Assembly: GCA_020632695.1 (NCBI GenBank)
Contig: JACKFB010000002.1
Coordinates: forward strand, 372,001 to 436,000
Reading direction: 5' to 3'
Source: Deltaproteobacteria bacterium
Lineage (GTDB): Bacteria > Myxococcota_A > UBA9042 > PHBI01 > JACKFB01
DNA length: 64,000 bases
Shown: piece by piece, positions 9,984-24,225 of the stretch
Numbering within the stretch: the first letter of the stretch is position 1
Layout of the letters: the number at the start of each line of letters is the position of its first letter
Notes under the pieces: generated by a model
What the model was told of the DNA's origin: nothing
Databases searched by the model: none
The model's input: the letters and a program-made list of their open reading frames with translations, nothing else
Made by a program: the position numbers and the translations under genes

Positions 9984-11636
9984 TCAGTCCTCCCGCATCG
10001 GCACATGGCGCGGCAGATCGACGTGGCACACGGTGCCACTTCCCGGCTCGCTCTCCAGCGACACGAAGCCGTCGTGCTCCGTCACGATGCGGTAGACCGT
10101 GGCGAGGCCGAGCCCGGTGCCCGCCTCCTTCGTCGTGAAGAAGGGCTCGAACACGCGGTCGCGCACCTCGGCAGGGATCCCTGCGCCGGTGTCGCTGATC
10201 GTCATGCGATGAAAGGCTCCTCGGTCGTCGTCTTGCGGGCGGACCGTGACCACGAGGTCGCCGCCGTCGGGCATGGCCTGCACGGCGTTCGTGAGGATGT
10301 TCCAGACCACCTGCTTGAGGTAGGTCGGATCGGCAACGACGAGCGCACCCTCGCGCGCCGTGGTCTCGACGCGGATATTCGCCAACTTCTCGTCGTGCTT
10401 CAAGACTGCCACCGCGTCATTGACCATCCGGCTGATATCGGTGGGCACGCGCTCGCCGAGCCGCGGGCGCGCGTAGGTCAGGAAGTCCGTGATCCACTGG
10501 TTCAGCGCGTCGGCCTCGCGGCTGACGATGGCCATGAGCGCGGCGTTGTCGGTGTCCAGCTCGAGAGTGCGCGCGAGGAGCTGCACGGCCCCGGAGATCG
10601 AGGCCAGCGGGTTGCGGATCTCGTGGGCGATCACGGCCGCGAGCTGGCCCAGGGTCGCGAACTGCTCGGCCCGCTTGACCTGCTCCTCCATCTGCCGCAC
10701 CCGGGTCACGTCGGCGAAGATGAGGATGTGGCCGATGTGGCGGTCGCGCGCGTCCAGCAGCGGCGTGATGGTCCACTTGATGTAGGCCAGCTCCCCGCCG
10801 AGCACCTGGCAGGTCAGCTCCTCGGTCTGGCTGAGCAGCTTGTCCTCGTTCTGGAAGATCGCCTTGAGGTCGGTGAAGTAGCGGGTGATGTCGCGGTACA
10901 GCACGTTGCGCGCGCTGTAGCCGGTGATCTGCTCGGCGACGCCGTTGAAGAAGGTGATCTGCCGGTTCAGGTTGACCGTGATGAGGCCCGACTGGATCGA
11001 GGACACGATGTTCTCGTGGAGCGCGCGCAGGTCCTCGAGGCTGACCCGGTTCTCCTGGATCTCGCGGTCGGCGCGGCGCAGGTGATCGGCCAGGTAGCCC
11101 GAGAGGAAGGCCACCATGTAGAAGGCGACCAGGTTCACCAGCACGTTGTAGACGGTGGCGCCGTAGGTGGCCGCCAGCTCGACCTCGTCGGTGGGGGCGA
11201 CGACGACGCCCTGGTGGAGCAGGCGCGACAGGGCGCTGCCGGCGCCGACCGCGCGCATCTCGAAGAGCCCGAGCACGACGAGCAGCACGGCGCTGATGGT
11301 GGCGACGTAGAGGGCGCCGCGGCGGTAGAGGATGCCGGCGGCCAGCACGATCCAGAGCGAGAAGAGGAAGGTGAAGACGCTCGAGGTGCCGCCGGTGAGC
11401 ACCACGAGGATGGCGGCGAAGAAGGCGTCGCCGGTGAGCTGGATGTAGGCGTGGCGGGTGAGCTGGCGGTGGCTGCTCAGCAGGCGCAGCGAGAAGATGT
11501 AGGCGACGCTCAGGAAGCAGACGCCAGCCACCAGCCCGTAGATGACGCGCTCGATGAGGGTGCTGTCGGCGGCGGCGCCGCGCCCGGGCGAGCCCACGAG
11601 CAGGGTCGCGGCCAGCAGGCACGAAGCGATGACCAC
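9984..11636 (-). CDS. pilS: Pilus sensor histidine kinase PilS
   Basis: The product is at least 550 residues. Several N-terminal transmembrane helices (to about residue 175) precede a PAS domain (about 205-315). The H-box AHEIRNPL follows, then N-box NILTNAVQA and G-boxes DTGAGIP and GTGLGLATV. It phosphorylates PilR, encoded next. The GTG at 11636 leaves the first helix unusually short and has no ribosome site; the frame stays open upstream as far as the pilC stop region (11738). That segment would encode LLHAPPGDLRPKLRALVLLR, which looks like a genuine PilS N-terminus, so the true start is probably near 11740 with a non-standard codon such as CTG. Function is secure; the start is not. Confidence 0.9.
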   Translation of the reverse strand: MVIASCLLAATLLVGSPGRGAAADSTLIERVIYGLVAGVCFLSVAYIFSLRLLSSHRQLTRHAYIQLTGDAFFAAILVVLTGGTSSVFTFLFSLWIVLAAGILYRRGALYVATISAVLLVVLGLFEMRAVGAGSALSRLLHQGVVVAPTDEVELAATYGATVYNVLVNLVAFYMVAFLSGYLADHLRRADREIQENRVSLEDLRALHENIVSSIQSGLITVNLNRQITFFNGVAEQITGYSARNVLYRDITRYFTDLKAIFQNEDKLLSQTEELTCQVLGGELAYIKWTITPLLDARDRHIGHILIFADVTRVRQMEEQVKRAEQFATLGQLAAVIAHEIRNPLASISGAVQLLARTLELDTDNAALMAIVSREADALNQWITDFLTYARPRLGERVPTDISRMVNDAVAVLKHDEKLANIRVETTAREGALVVADPTYLKQVVWNILTNAVQAMPDGGDLVVTVRPQDDDRGAFHRMTISDTGAGIPAEVRDRVFEPFFTTKEAGTGLGLATVYRIVTEHDGFVSLESEPGSGTVCHVDLPRHVPMRED

Positions 11637-11737
11637 GCGTAGCAGGACCAGCGCCCGCAGCTTCGGACGCAGGTCCCCGGGCGGGGCGTGCAGGAGCGGG
11701 TTCTGTGCGATGTCGGGCGAGTCGGGTGCGGGGACGT

Positions 11738-12943
11738 TCAGGAGAAGGAGTCCGCCATGTTGAAGATCGGCATGTACATCGCGAGCAGCACCACGCCGAT
11801 GATGCCGCCGAGCACCACCATGATGAGCGGCTCGATGAGCGACGTGATGCCGTCCACCGCCGCGTCCACCTCGTCGTCGTAGAAGTCGGCGATCTTCGAC
11901 AGCATGATGTCCATGGCGCCCGTGGACTCACCGACCGCGATCATCTGCACGACCATCTTGGGGAAGACGGGCTGCTCCATCAGCGGCGACGCGATGGACT
12001 TGCCCTCGGAGATCTTCTCCCGCGTGTACATGACGCCCTTCTCGACCACCTTGTTGCCGGCGGTCTTCGCCACGATCTCGAGGGCGTCGAGGATGGGCAC
12101 GCCCGAGCTGATGAGGGTGCCCAGGGTGCGGGTGAACTTGGCGACGGCCGCCTTCTTCAGCAGCGTGCCGAAGACGGGGACCTTCAGCATGAAGGCGTCG
12201 AAGTAGTACCGCGGCTTGTCGTTCTTCAGGATGATCGTCATCGCGATGAAGAGGACGATGAGGATGCCGACGATGAGCGGCAGGTTGTCCACCGTCGTCT
12301 TCGACACGTTCATGACGGTCTGGGTGAGCGGAGGCAGCTCCTTGCCCATCGACTTGAACATCTCGCCGAAGGTGGGGATGACCTTCACCAGCAGGAAGCC
12401 GCTGATGCCGAGGGAGACGAAGAGCACCGTCATCGGGTACTTCATCGCCGACTTCACCTTCTGCTTCAGCTTGACCGACTTCTCGATGTAGGCCGCGAGG
12501 CGGTTGAGGATGGTGTCGAGGATGCCGCCCATCTCGCCGGCGGAGATGAGGTTCACGAAGAGGTTGTCGAAGATCTTGGGGTGCTTGGCCAGCGAGTCGG
12601 CGAAGGTGCCGCCCGACTCGACCGAGCGCTTCACGTCGAGGATGACCTTCTGGAAGAGCGGGTTCGGCTCCTGGCCGCCGAGGATCTCCAGGCACTGCAC
12701 CAGCGGCAGGCCGGCGTCGATCATCGTGGCGAGCTGTCGGGTGAAGATGACCTTGCTCTTGATCGGCACCTTGGTGATGCCGGGGATGATGATCCCGCCA
12801 CCGCCGACCTTCTTCTTGATCTTCACCGGCTCGAGGCCCATCGAGCGGAGCTGGTTCTGGACCTCCATCTCGCTCGGCGCGTCGAGGACGCCGCGCTTCA
12901 TCTCGCCGCTGCGGTCCTTGCCTTCCCACTGATAGAGCGCCAT
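11738..12943 (-). CDS. pilC: Type IV pilus inner-membrane platform protein PilC
   Basis: A 401-residue GspF/PilC protein. Two copies of the T2SSF domain (about residues 66-190 and 270-392) carry FTRQLATMIDAGLPL and FTRTLGTLISSGVPI as their opening motifs. Membrane helices lie after domain 1 (about 165-190), in the middle (220-245) and at the C-terminus (370-395). It couples the PilB and PilT ATPases to pilin assembly and disassembly in the inner membrane. It lies between pilT and pilS, the order seen in myxobacterial pil loci. Length is normal. Confidence 0.95.
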   Translation of the reverse strand: MALYQWEGKDRSGEMKRGVLDAPSEMEVQNQLRSMGLEPVKIKKKVGGGGIIIPGITKVPIKSKVIFTRQLATMIDAGLPLVQCLEILGGQEPNPLFQKVILDVKRSVESGGTFADSLAKHPKIFDNLFVNLISAGEMGGILDTILNRLAAYIEKSVKLKQKVKSAMKYPMTVLFVSLGISGFLLVKVIPTFGEMFKSMGKELPPLTQTVMNVSKTTVDNLPLIVGILIVLFIAMTIILKNDKPRYYFDAFMLKVPVFGTLLKKAAVAKFTRTLGTLISSGVPILDALEIVAKTAGNKVVEKGVMYTREKISEGKSIASPLMEQPVFPKMVVQMIAVGESTGAMDIMLSKIADFYDDEVDAAVDGITSLIEPLIMVVLGGIIGVVLLAMYMPIFNMADSFS

Positions 12944-13029
12944 GCCCTTCTCCTCATCGTCGGCCCGAGCTTAGCGCGGGTCCCTCGCTCTTGAAACTCG
13001 CCGGCCACTCGACGGAGTGACCGGTCCCG

Positions 13030-14178
<1,149 letters not shown>

Positions 14179-14179
14179 G

Positions 14180-15922
<1,743 letters not shown>

Positions 15923-16013
15923 GCTCGCTCCGTCGTGCCGCGGGATGAGACGCAGGTCCGCCCTCGGCGCCACACACCCGCGAGCGGATTCTACGCGAGG
16001 CGGCCGAGCGGTG

Positions 16014-18251
<2,238 letters not shown>

Positions 18252-18329
18252 CGGGTTCCTCACATCGCGCCCTGGGGCGCATCGCACAGTCGTTTCGTGA
18301 AGGCTCGGCTCGCGCGACTCCGGCAGGGG

Positions 18330-19397
18330 TCACGGCAGGATGCTGGCGCCGCTCGCGGGGAGCGTGAGCAGCGAGCGGTAGCGCTGCCCGGGCACCTGCT
18401 CGACCCGCCCGCCGACCTCCAGTTCGACGAGCGCGGCGACCAACGCATCGGTGGCGAGGCCCGTTTGCACCACGAGGCCGTCCAGGTCAAGTGACGTGAC
18501 GGAGGCCAGGGCCGCGGCCACGGCGGCCACCGCGGGGTCGTCGTCCTCGGCCACTGCCGACGGACATTGAGCGGGAGCCTCCGGCCAGGGGTCGGGCGCG
18601 CGAGCGTGTGTCGCGGGCCAGCGCCCCCGCGCGTCGAGCCCGAGCGCCCGCGCGAGATCACAGAGTCCGGTCATCAGCCCGGCGCCCTGCGCCACCAGGC
18701 CGTGGCCACCGGCCGAGAGCCCCAGGCTGACGTCGCCCGGCACGACCAGCACCGGGCGCCCGAGCGCGAAGGCTGCCCGCGCGGTCGACAGGGCCCCGGA
18801 GCGCGCGCCGGCCCGGGCGACCACGGTGACGGCCGCCAGGGCGGCGATGACCCGGTTCCGCTCCAGGAAGCGGTGGCGGGCCGGGCGCAGGGTGGGCCAG
18901 AAGGCGCTGACGATGGCGCCGCCGCCCTCGACGACCCGCTCGAAGAGGCCGCGATGCTCGGCCGGGTAGGGGTGGTCGTGGCCCGAGCCGAGCACGACCA
19001 CCGTGCGGCCGCCGGCCGAGAGCGCCGCGTCGTGGGCGGCCGCGTCGCAGCCCTCGGCGCCGCCGCTGATGACCGCGCTGCCGAGCGATACGGCGTCGCG
19101 GGCTGCGCGGCGGGCGCAGGCCAGCCCGTAGGGGTCGGCGGCGCGGGCGCCCACGACGGCCACGCCCGGCGCGCCGGGCAGGGCACCCCGCACCAGCAGA
19201 AGCGGGCCCACCGCGGGGTCGGGCGGGCACCAGGCCACGAGCTGCCTCTGGCGCAGCGCCTCCGCGGCGGACTCGAGCGCGAGGGGGTCGGCCGACTCGC
19301 CCGCCTCGAGCGCGCGAGCGAGCCGGCGGGGATCGGGGTGGCGCGAGAGCAGCGCGGCGAGCTGCTGCGCGCGGTCGGATCGGCGGGTTGGATGCAT
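18330..19397 (-). CDS. dprA: DNA-processing protein DprA (Smf)
   Basis: A 355-residue protein with the DprA Rossmann fold. VAVVGARAADPYG opens it, SGGAEGCDAAAHDAAL replaces the more usual SGLARGIDAAAH, and RHRFLERNRVIAALA and RSGALSTARAAFALGR follow. The C-terminal about 70 residues form a winged-helix-like domain. DprA loads RecA onto incoming single-stranded DNA during transformation. ATG 19397 has GAGGAG eight bases upstream. The pil operon nearby makes natural transformation plausible but does not prove it. Confidence 0.9.
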   Translation of the reverse strand: MHPTRRSDRAQQLAALLSRHPDPRRLARALEAGESADPLALESAAEALRQRQLVAWCPPDPAVGPLLLVRGALPGAPGVAVVGARAADPYGLACARRAARDAVSLGSAVISGGAEGCDAAAHDAALSAGGRTVVVLGSGHDHPYPAEHRGLFERVVEGGGAIVSAFWPTLRPARHRFLERNRVIAALAAVTVVARAGARSGALSTARAAFALGRPVLVVPGDVSLGLSAGGHGLVAQGAGLMTGLCDLARALGLDARGRWPATHARAPDPWPEAPAQCPSAVAEDDDPAVAAVAAALASVTSLDLDGLVVQTGLATDALVAALVELEVGGRVEQVPGQRYRSLLTLPASGASILP

Positions 19398-19626
19398 GGA
19401 CGGACTCCTCGCGCCCTCGGGACGCAGGCCTGGGAACTCTCGACGCGCGGCCGGCGACGGCCGACCGCCCCGCCCGCTGCCGCGCCCCCCTGCCTCTTCT
19501 TATGACCGCGAGAGCGCCGATCGTTTCGCCGGCCCCGGTCGCTTTTTTCGCGAGGCCTGCAACCACGGGCGCGATCGCGTCCAACGCGCGTCGCTTTTCC
19601 CGACCGCGCCCGCCCGCGCCCGAAAA

Positions 19627-19644
19627 TGAATGAGTATTCAGTCA
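19627..19644. promoter_or_regulatory. Candidate TetR-type FadR operator upstream of fadN-fadA
   Basis: The 18-bp sequence TGAATGAGTATTCAGTCA is a palindrome symmetric at 14 of 18 positions. It resembles the TGAATGA...TCATTCA operators of TetR-type fatty-acid regulators, such as Bacillus FadR, which is released by long-chain acyl-CoA. It lies 5 bp upstream of the candidate -35 box and 86 bp before fadN. No TetR gene is present in the window, so the regulator would be encoded elsewhere. Confidence 0.55.
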
Positions 19645-19649
19645 GACCC

Positions 19650-19678
19650 TTGACCGCGTCCCGCAGCACGACTATGGA
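19650..19678 (+). promoter_or_regulatory. Candidate sigma-70 promoter of fadN-fadA
   Basis: TTGACC (19650-19655) and TATGGA (19673-19678) are separated by 17 bp. The start of fadN is about 50 bp downstream with a strong AAGGAG site (19717-19722). The palindromic operator abuts the -35 box, consistent with repression in the absence of fatty acids. Confidence 0.4.
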
Positions 19679-19730
19679 GAGGTCGGTCCCGCTGGGTCTC
19701 CCGGCCGGCTTCCCCCAAGGAGAAAGGCGC

Positions 19731-22109
19731 ATGGCAACCGGCATCCGCAAGGCGGCGGTCCTCGGCGCGGGCGTGATGGGCTCGGGCATCGCTGCCCACC
19801 TCGCGTCCTGCGGCATCCGCACCGTACTGCTCGACATCGTCCCCCCCGGCCTCGCTGACGCCGACAAGGACAAGCGCGACAAGCGCAACGCGTTCGCCGA
19901 CGGCGGCCTGCAGAAGGCCCTCGCCTCCCGGCCGGCGCTCTTCCTGCACAAGTCGGCCGCGGCCATGATCGAGACCGGCAACTTCGACGACGACATGCAC
20001 CGGATCGCCGACTGCGACTGGGTCATCGAGGTGGTCAAGGAGGACATGGCGGTCAAGCAGCACCTGCTGACCCAGGTGGAGGCGCACTGGAGCCCCGGCA
20101 CGGTGGTGTCCTCGAACACCTCCGGGCTGTCGATCGAGGGGATGCTCGAGGGGCGCTCGGAGGCCTTCAAGGCCCACTTCCTGGGCACGCACTTCTTCAA
20201 CCCGGTGCGCTACATGCACCTGCTGGAGATCATCCCGGGCCCCTCCACCGACCCGGCGATCGTCAGCCGCATGGCCGACTTCTGCCGCCGGATCCTGGGC
20301 AAGGGCATCGTCTACGCCAAGGACACGCCGAACTTCATCGCCAACCGCATCGGCGTGCACGCGATGATGAGCACCATCCACGCGATGGGCGAGCTGGGCT
20401 ACTCGATCGAGGAGGTCGACGCCATCGTCGGTACGCCGATGGGGCGCCCCAAGTCGGCGGCCTTCCGCACGGCGGACGTGGTGGGCATCGACACCTTCGT
20501 CCACGTGGCCCAGAACTGCTACGACGCGCTGCCCGACGACCCGGCGCGCGACACCTTCATCGTCCCCGACTTCATCAAGGAGATGGTCGCCAAGGGCATC
20601 CTGGGCGACAAGTCGCGCGGCGGCTTCTACAAGAAGGTCGGCCGCGACATCCAGACCATCGACACGCAGACCCTCGAGTACCGCGAGAAGGTGGCCGCCG
20701 ACCTCCCGGCGCTCAAGCCGCTGCGCAAGCTCGAGTCGCCCGCCGAGCGCATCAAGGCGCTGCTGGCCGACGACGGGCGCGCCGGCAAGTTCGCCTGGCA
20801 CGTGCTGAGCCGCAGCCTGGCCTACACCGCGCAGATCGCCTTCGACATCGCCGACGACATCGTCAACATCGACCGGGCGATGCGCTGGGGCTTCAACTGG
20901 GACCTGGGTCCCTTCGAGACCTGGGACGCGCTGGGGGTGCGTGAGATCGCCGACCGGATGAAGGCCGACGGGATCGCGCTGCCGGCGTGGGTCGACCAGG
21001 CCGTGGAGGCGGGCGGGTTCTACGCGCGCGCCGAGGGCAGGACCCGCTACTTCGCGCCGGGCAAGGGCCTCAGCGCCGAGCCGGAGATCCCCGGGCGCAT
21101 CTCGCTGGCGGCGCTCAAGGAGGCCGGCAAGGTCGTCGAGCGCAACCGCGGCGCCAGCCTCATCGATCTGGGCGACGGCATCGCCTGCATCGAGTTCCAC
21201 ACCAAGATGAACACCGTCGACACCGACCTGGGGCAGATGCTGGCCCAGGCCTGCGACGTGGTGGAGCGCGACTTCGACGGCCTGGTCATCGCCAACGAGG
21301 CCGAGCACTTCTCGGCCGGCGCCAACCTGCTGATGATCGTGATGAACGCGAACCAGAAGAAGTGGGACGCCATCGAGGAGATCGTCGAGCAGTTCCAGAC
21401 GACGATCCAGCGCCTGAAGTACCTGTCGAAGCCCGTGGTCTCGGCGCCGCACGGCCTGACGCTGGGCGGCGGCTGCGAGATGGCGATGGCCGCCGACCGG
21501 ATGGTCGTGGACAAGGAGACCTACATGGGGCTGGTCGAGGTCGGCGTGGGGCTCATCCCCGGCGGCTGCGGCACGCTGAACCTGCTCAAGCGGGTCTTCG
21601 AGGGCGTGCCGGCCGACGCCGACCCGCGCGAGTTCGACCGCTTCCCCTTCGTGCGCCGCGCCTTCGAGGCCATCGGCCTGGCCAAGGTGGCCACCGGCGC
21701 CGGCGAGGTGATGAGCCTCGGCTTCGGCACCGCGCGCGACGAGATCGCCATGAACCGCGACCTGCGGATCGCCCGCGCGAAGCTGCTGTGCCGCTACATG
21801 GCGGACGCCGGCTACGCGCCGCCGCGCCCGGCCGAGAACCTGGTGCTGCCCGGCCGCAGCGGCCAGGCCGCCGTCTCGTTGTCGGTCTACGGCATGATGC
21901 TGGGCGGCTTCGCCTCGGAGCACGACAAGCTCATCGCCGACAAGCTGGCGTGGGTGCTCTGCGGCGGCGACACCGACGGCCGCACGCCGGTCGCCGAGGA
22001 GCGCATCATCGAGCTCGAGCGCGAGGTGTTCATGAGCCTCGTCGGCGAGCCGAAGTCGCTGGAACGCATGCAGTACATGCTCATGAACAACAAGCCGCTG
22101 CGCAACTAG
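19731..22109 (+). CDS. fadN: FadN-type 3-hydroxyacyl-CoA dehydrogenase / enoyl-CoA hydratase
   Basis: A 792-residue bifunctional beta-oxidation enzyme. The NAD-binding dehydrogenase half comes first: GAGVMGSGIAAHLAS at 12-26, NTSGLSI, and GTHFFNPVRYMHLLEII with the catalytic His. Its helical C-terminal domain follows to about residue 460. An enoyl-CoA hydratase/crotonase half comes second, with the oxyanion stretch FSAGANL and the HGLTLGGGCEMAMAAD loop. This order, dehydrogenase then hydratase, is that of Bacillus FadN and opposite to E. coli FadB; the length also fits FadN (about 790). It is followed after 25 bp by fadA, its thiolase partner. Confidence 0.92.
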   Translation: MATGIRKAAVLGAGVMGSGIAAHLASCGIRTVLLDIVPPGLADADKDKRDKRNAFADGGLQKALASRPALFLHKSAAAMIETGNFDDDMHRIADCDWVIEVVKEDMAVKQHLLTQVEAHWSPGTVVSSNTSGLSIEGMLEGRSEAFKAHFLGTHFFNPVRYMHLLEIIPGPSTDPAIVSRMADFCRRILGKGIVYAKDTPNFIANRIGVHAMMSTIHAMGELGYSIEEVDAIVGTPMGRPKSAAFRTADVVGIDTFVHVAQNCYDALPDDPARDTFIVPDFIKEMVAKGILGDKSRGGFYKKVGRDIQTIDTQTLEYREKVAADLPALKPLRKLESPAERIKALLADDGRAGKFAWHVLSRSLAYTAQIAFDIADDIVNIDRAMRWGFNWDLGPFETWDALGVREIADRMKADGIALPAWVDQAVEAGGFYARAEGRTRYFAPGKGLSAEPEIPGRISLAALKEAGKVVERNRGASLIDLGDGIACIEFHTKMNTVDTDLGQMLAQACDVVERDFDGLVIANEAEHFSAGANLLMIVMNANQKKWDAIEEIVEQFQTTIQRLKYLSKPVVSAPHGLTLGGGCEMAMAADRMVVDKETYMGLVEVGVGLIPGGCGTLNLLKRVFEGVPADADPREFDRFPFVRRAFEAIGLAKVATGAGEVMSLGFGTARDEIAMNRDLRIARAKLLCRYMADAGYAPPRPAENLVLPGRSGQAAVSLSVYGMMLGGFASEHDKLIADKLAWVLCGGDTDGRTPVAEERIIELEREVFMSLVGEPKSLERMQYMLMNNKPLRN

Positions 22110-22134
22110 TCATTGCCCCGCACAGGAGTCCAGA

Positions 22135-23262
22135 ATGCGTGAAGCAGTCATCGTCAGCGCGGTGCGTACGCCGGGCGGTCGTGCGAACAAGGGCGCGTAC
22201 AAGGACGTGCGTCCCGAGGATCTCGGGTCGGCGGCCATCCGGGCGGCGCTGGAGCGCGTGCCCGGCCTGTCCGGCGGCGACATCGAGGACGTGATCATGG
22301 GCTGCGCGATGCCCGAGGGCCAGCAGGGCCTCAACGTCGCGCGCGTCATCGCGCTCAACGCCGGCCTGCCGGTCAGCGTGCCGGCGCAGACGGTCAACCG
22401 GTTCTGCTCGTCGGGCCTGCAGACCATCGCCAACGCGTCCGAGCGCATCATGGCCGGCTTCGCCGAGGTCATCGTCGCCGGCGGCGTCGAGTCGATGTCC
22501 GCGGTGCCCATGAGCGGGCACACGCCGCGCCCGCACCCGCGCACCGTGTTCGAGCAGCCCGCGCTCTACACGCCGATGGGCAGCACGGCCGAGATCGTCG
22601 CCACCCGCTACGGGGTGAGCCGCGAGAAGCAGGACGCCTTCGCGCTGTCCAGCCACCAGAAGGCCATCGCGGCCATCGAGGCCGGGCGTTTCGCCGACGA
22701 GATCGTGCCCTTCGGGGGCCTGTCGGTGGACGAGGGGCCGCGGCCCGACACCACGCTGGAGGGGCTGGCGAAGCTGCGGGCGGTGTTCTCGACCACCGGC
22801 TCGGTCACTGCCGGAAACAGCTCCCAGATGACCGATGGCGCGGCCGCGGTGGTGGTCACGAGCGCCGAGAAGGCCAAGGCCCTGGGCGTCAAGCCGCTGG
22901 GTGTGTTCCGCGGCTTCGCGGTGGTCGGCGTCGAGCCGGACGAGATGGGCGTCGGGCCGGCCTACGCCGTGCCCAAGCTGCTCGAGATGACCGGCGTCTC
23001 GCTGGGCGACATCGATCTCTTCGAGATCAACGAGGCCTTCGCCAGCCAGGCCGTCTACTGCGTCGAGAAGCTGGGCATCGACCTGGCGAAGGTCAACGTG
23101 AACGGCGGAGCCATCGCGCTTGGGCACCCGCTGGGCTGCACCGGCGCCAAGCTGACGGCCACGCTGCTCCACGAGCTGGCGCGGCGCGGCGGGCGCTACG
23201 GCATCGTCACCATGTGCATCGGCGGCGGCATGGGCGCGGCCGGCCTCTTCGAGCGCGTCTGA
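22135..23262 (+). CDS. fadA: Acetyl-CoA acyltransferase (3-ketoacyl-CoA thiolase)
   Basis: A 375-residue thiolase that cleaves 3-ketoacyl-CoA in the last beta-oxidation step. The acyl-accepting Cys91 is in NRFCSSGLQ. The active-site loops NEAFASQ, GGAIALGHPLGCTGA (His) and MCIGGGMGAA (second Cys) are all intact. It is the second gene of the fadN-fadA pair and has an AGGAG site before ATG 22135. No acyl-CoA dehydrogenase (fadE) follows; the next gene is convergent. Confidence 0.95.
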   Translation: MREAVIVSAVRTPGGRANKGAYKDVRPEDLGSAAIRAALERVPGLSGGDIEDVIMGCAMPEGQQGLNVARVIALNAGLPVSVPAQTVNRFCSSGLQTIANASERIMAGFAEVIVAGGVESMSAVPMSGHTPRPHPRTVFEQPALYTPMGSTAEIVATRYGVSREKQDAFALSSHQKAIAAIEAGRFADEIVPFGGLSVDEGPRPDTTLEGLAKLRAVFSTTGSVTAGNSSQMTDGAAAVVVTSAEKAKALGVKPLGVFRGFAVVGVEPDEMGVGPAYAVPKLLEMTGVSLGDIDLFEINEAFASQAVYCVEKLGIDLAKVNVNGGAIALGHPLGCTGAKLTATLLHELARRGGRYGIVTMCIGGGMGAAGLFERV

Positions 23263-23294
23263 TCCTCGCGCCGCTGGCGACGGCGGTAGCGGGC

Positions 23295-23326
23295 GGGGCG
23301 GGGGGCCCGTCATCTCCCCCCACCCC
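23295..23326. terminator. Candidate bidirectional terminator between fadA and the response regulator
   Basis: GGGGCGGGGGG (23295-23305) can pair with CCCCCCACCCC (23316-23326), one G-U pair, around a 10-nt loop. It lies in the 169-bp gap between two convergent genes, where a transcription stop is expected. No T-run follows, so strength is uncertain. Confidence 0.45.
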
Positions 23327-23431
23327 GTCCTCCGCGACTCGCGCCATGACCCTGGTCCGCGGGGCGCGAGTGGCGGTCTGGGCGCGAGCTGCGTGCCGCG
23401 TGCTGCCGCCCCACCCGGGCGGCGCCGCGGG

Positions 23432-24148
23432 CTAGCTCGCGGCGCTGGCGTCGTCCCGGTCGGGCGGCCTGAGCCGGTAGCCGACGCCGCGCACGGTCTC
23501 GATCATGGCAGCCGCGTCGCCGAGCTTCCCGCGCACGCGCATCACCATGGCGTCCACCGAGCGCTCGAGCACCTCGGCGTCCTCGGGCCACACCGCGCCC
23601 AGGAGCTGCGCCCGCGAGTAGACCCGCCCGGGGCGGCGCGTGAGGGTCGCGAGCAGCGCGAGCTCTCGCGCGGTCAGCCCGGCGTCGGTGCCGTCGACCA
23701 GCACGCGGTGCGCGGCGGCGTCGATGGTGATGGCGCCGGCGACCAGGCGCTGGTCGTCGACCGCGGGGGCGTCGGGGTGCACGCGGCGCAGGATGGCGCG
23801 GATGCGCAGCACCAGCTCGCGGGGGCTGAAGGGCTTGGTGATGTAGTCCGACGAGCCCAGCTCCAGGCCGACGATGCGGTCGATCTCGTCGGCGCGCGCG
23901 GTGAGCATCACCACCGGGATGTGGCGGGTCACCGGGTCGGCCAGCAGCTTCCGGCACACCTCGGTGCCCGGCGCATCGGGCAGCATCAGGTCCAGCAGCA
24001 CCAGGGCCGGGCGCTCGCTCCGGGCCAGCTCGAGCGCCTCGCGGCCGGTGGCCGCCGACAGGGTCTCGAAGCCCTCCCGCTGGAGCCGGTAGGCGATGGT
24101 CGAGACCACGTCGGCCTCGTCGTCCACGATGAGGATGCGTTCGCTCAC
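23432..24148 (-). CDS. OmpR/PhoB-family response regulator
   Basis: A 238-residue two-component regulator. The receiver has the acidic pair at 10-11, phospho-Asp53 in LLDLMLPDAPG and the Lys of DYITKPFSPREL. The C-terminal winged-helix domain contains LTARELALLATLTRRPGRV and ends with ETVRGVGYRL. The start is the GTG at 24148; no ATG is available and the ribosome site is weak. No histidine kinase is adjacent. It is the last gene after the TonB-receptor operon, 77 bp behind the receptor stop, and is PhoB-like in length and sequence style. A role in phosphate control of that operon is inference only. Confidence 0.85.
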   Translation of the reverse strand: MSERILIVDDEADVVSTIAYRLQREGFETLSAATGREALELARSERPALVLLDLMLPDAPGTEVCRKLLADPVTRHIPVVMLTARADEIDRIVGLELGSSDYITKPFSPRELVLRIRAILRRVHPDAPAVDDQRLVAGAITIDAAAHRVLVDGTDAGLTARELALLATLTRRPGRVYSRAQLLGAVWPEDAEVLERSVDAMVMRVRGKLGDAAAMIETVRGVGYRLRPPDRDDASAAS

Positions 24149-24225
24149 GCCAGCGAGTGTGCCGTCGGGTTGCGTCAGGTCCTTCGCGGTGCTGTGACGA
24201 GTTGGTGAAACACCGATCGATGGGA

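Larger units (their letters stand above)
19398..19730. other. Divergent intergenic region between dprA and fadN
   Basis: This 333-bp gene-free stretch separates the divergently transcribed dprA and fadN. It holds the dprA ribosome site (19405-19410), a GC-rich segment without recognisable elements, then the candidate operator and promoter of fadN-fadA described separately. The only AT-rich island is 19621-19645. No credible small gene is seen. Confidence 0.6.

Noticed and set aside
19731..22109. Calling this gene E. coli-type fadB or fadJ
   Set aside because: The dehydrogenase domain is N-terminal and the hydratase C-terminal, the reverse of FadB/FadJ and the order of FadN.
24200..24215. Second parS near 24207
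   Set aside because: Only the half-site GTGAAACA is present; the other arm does not match.
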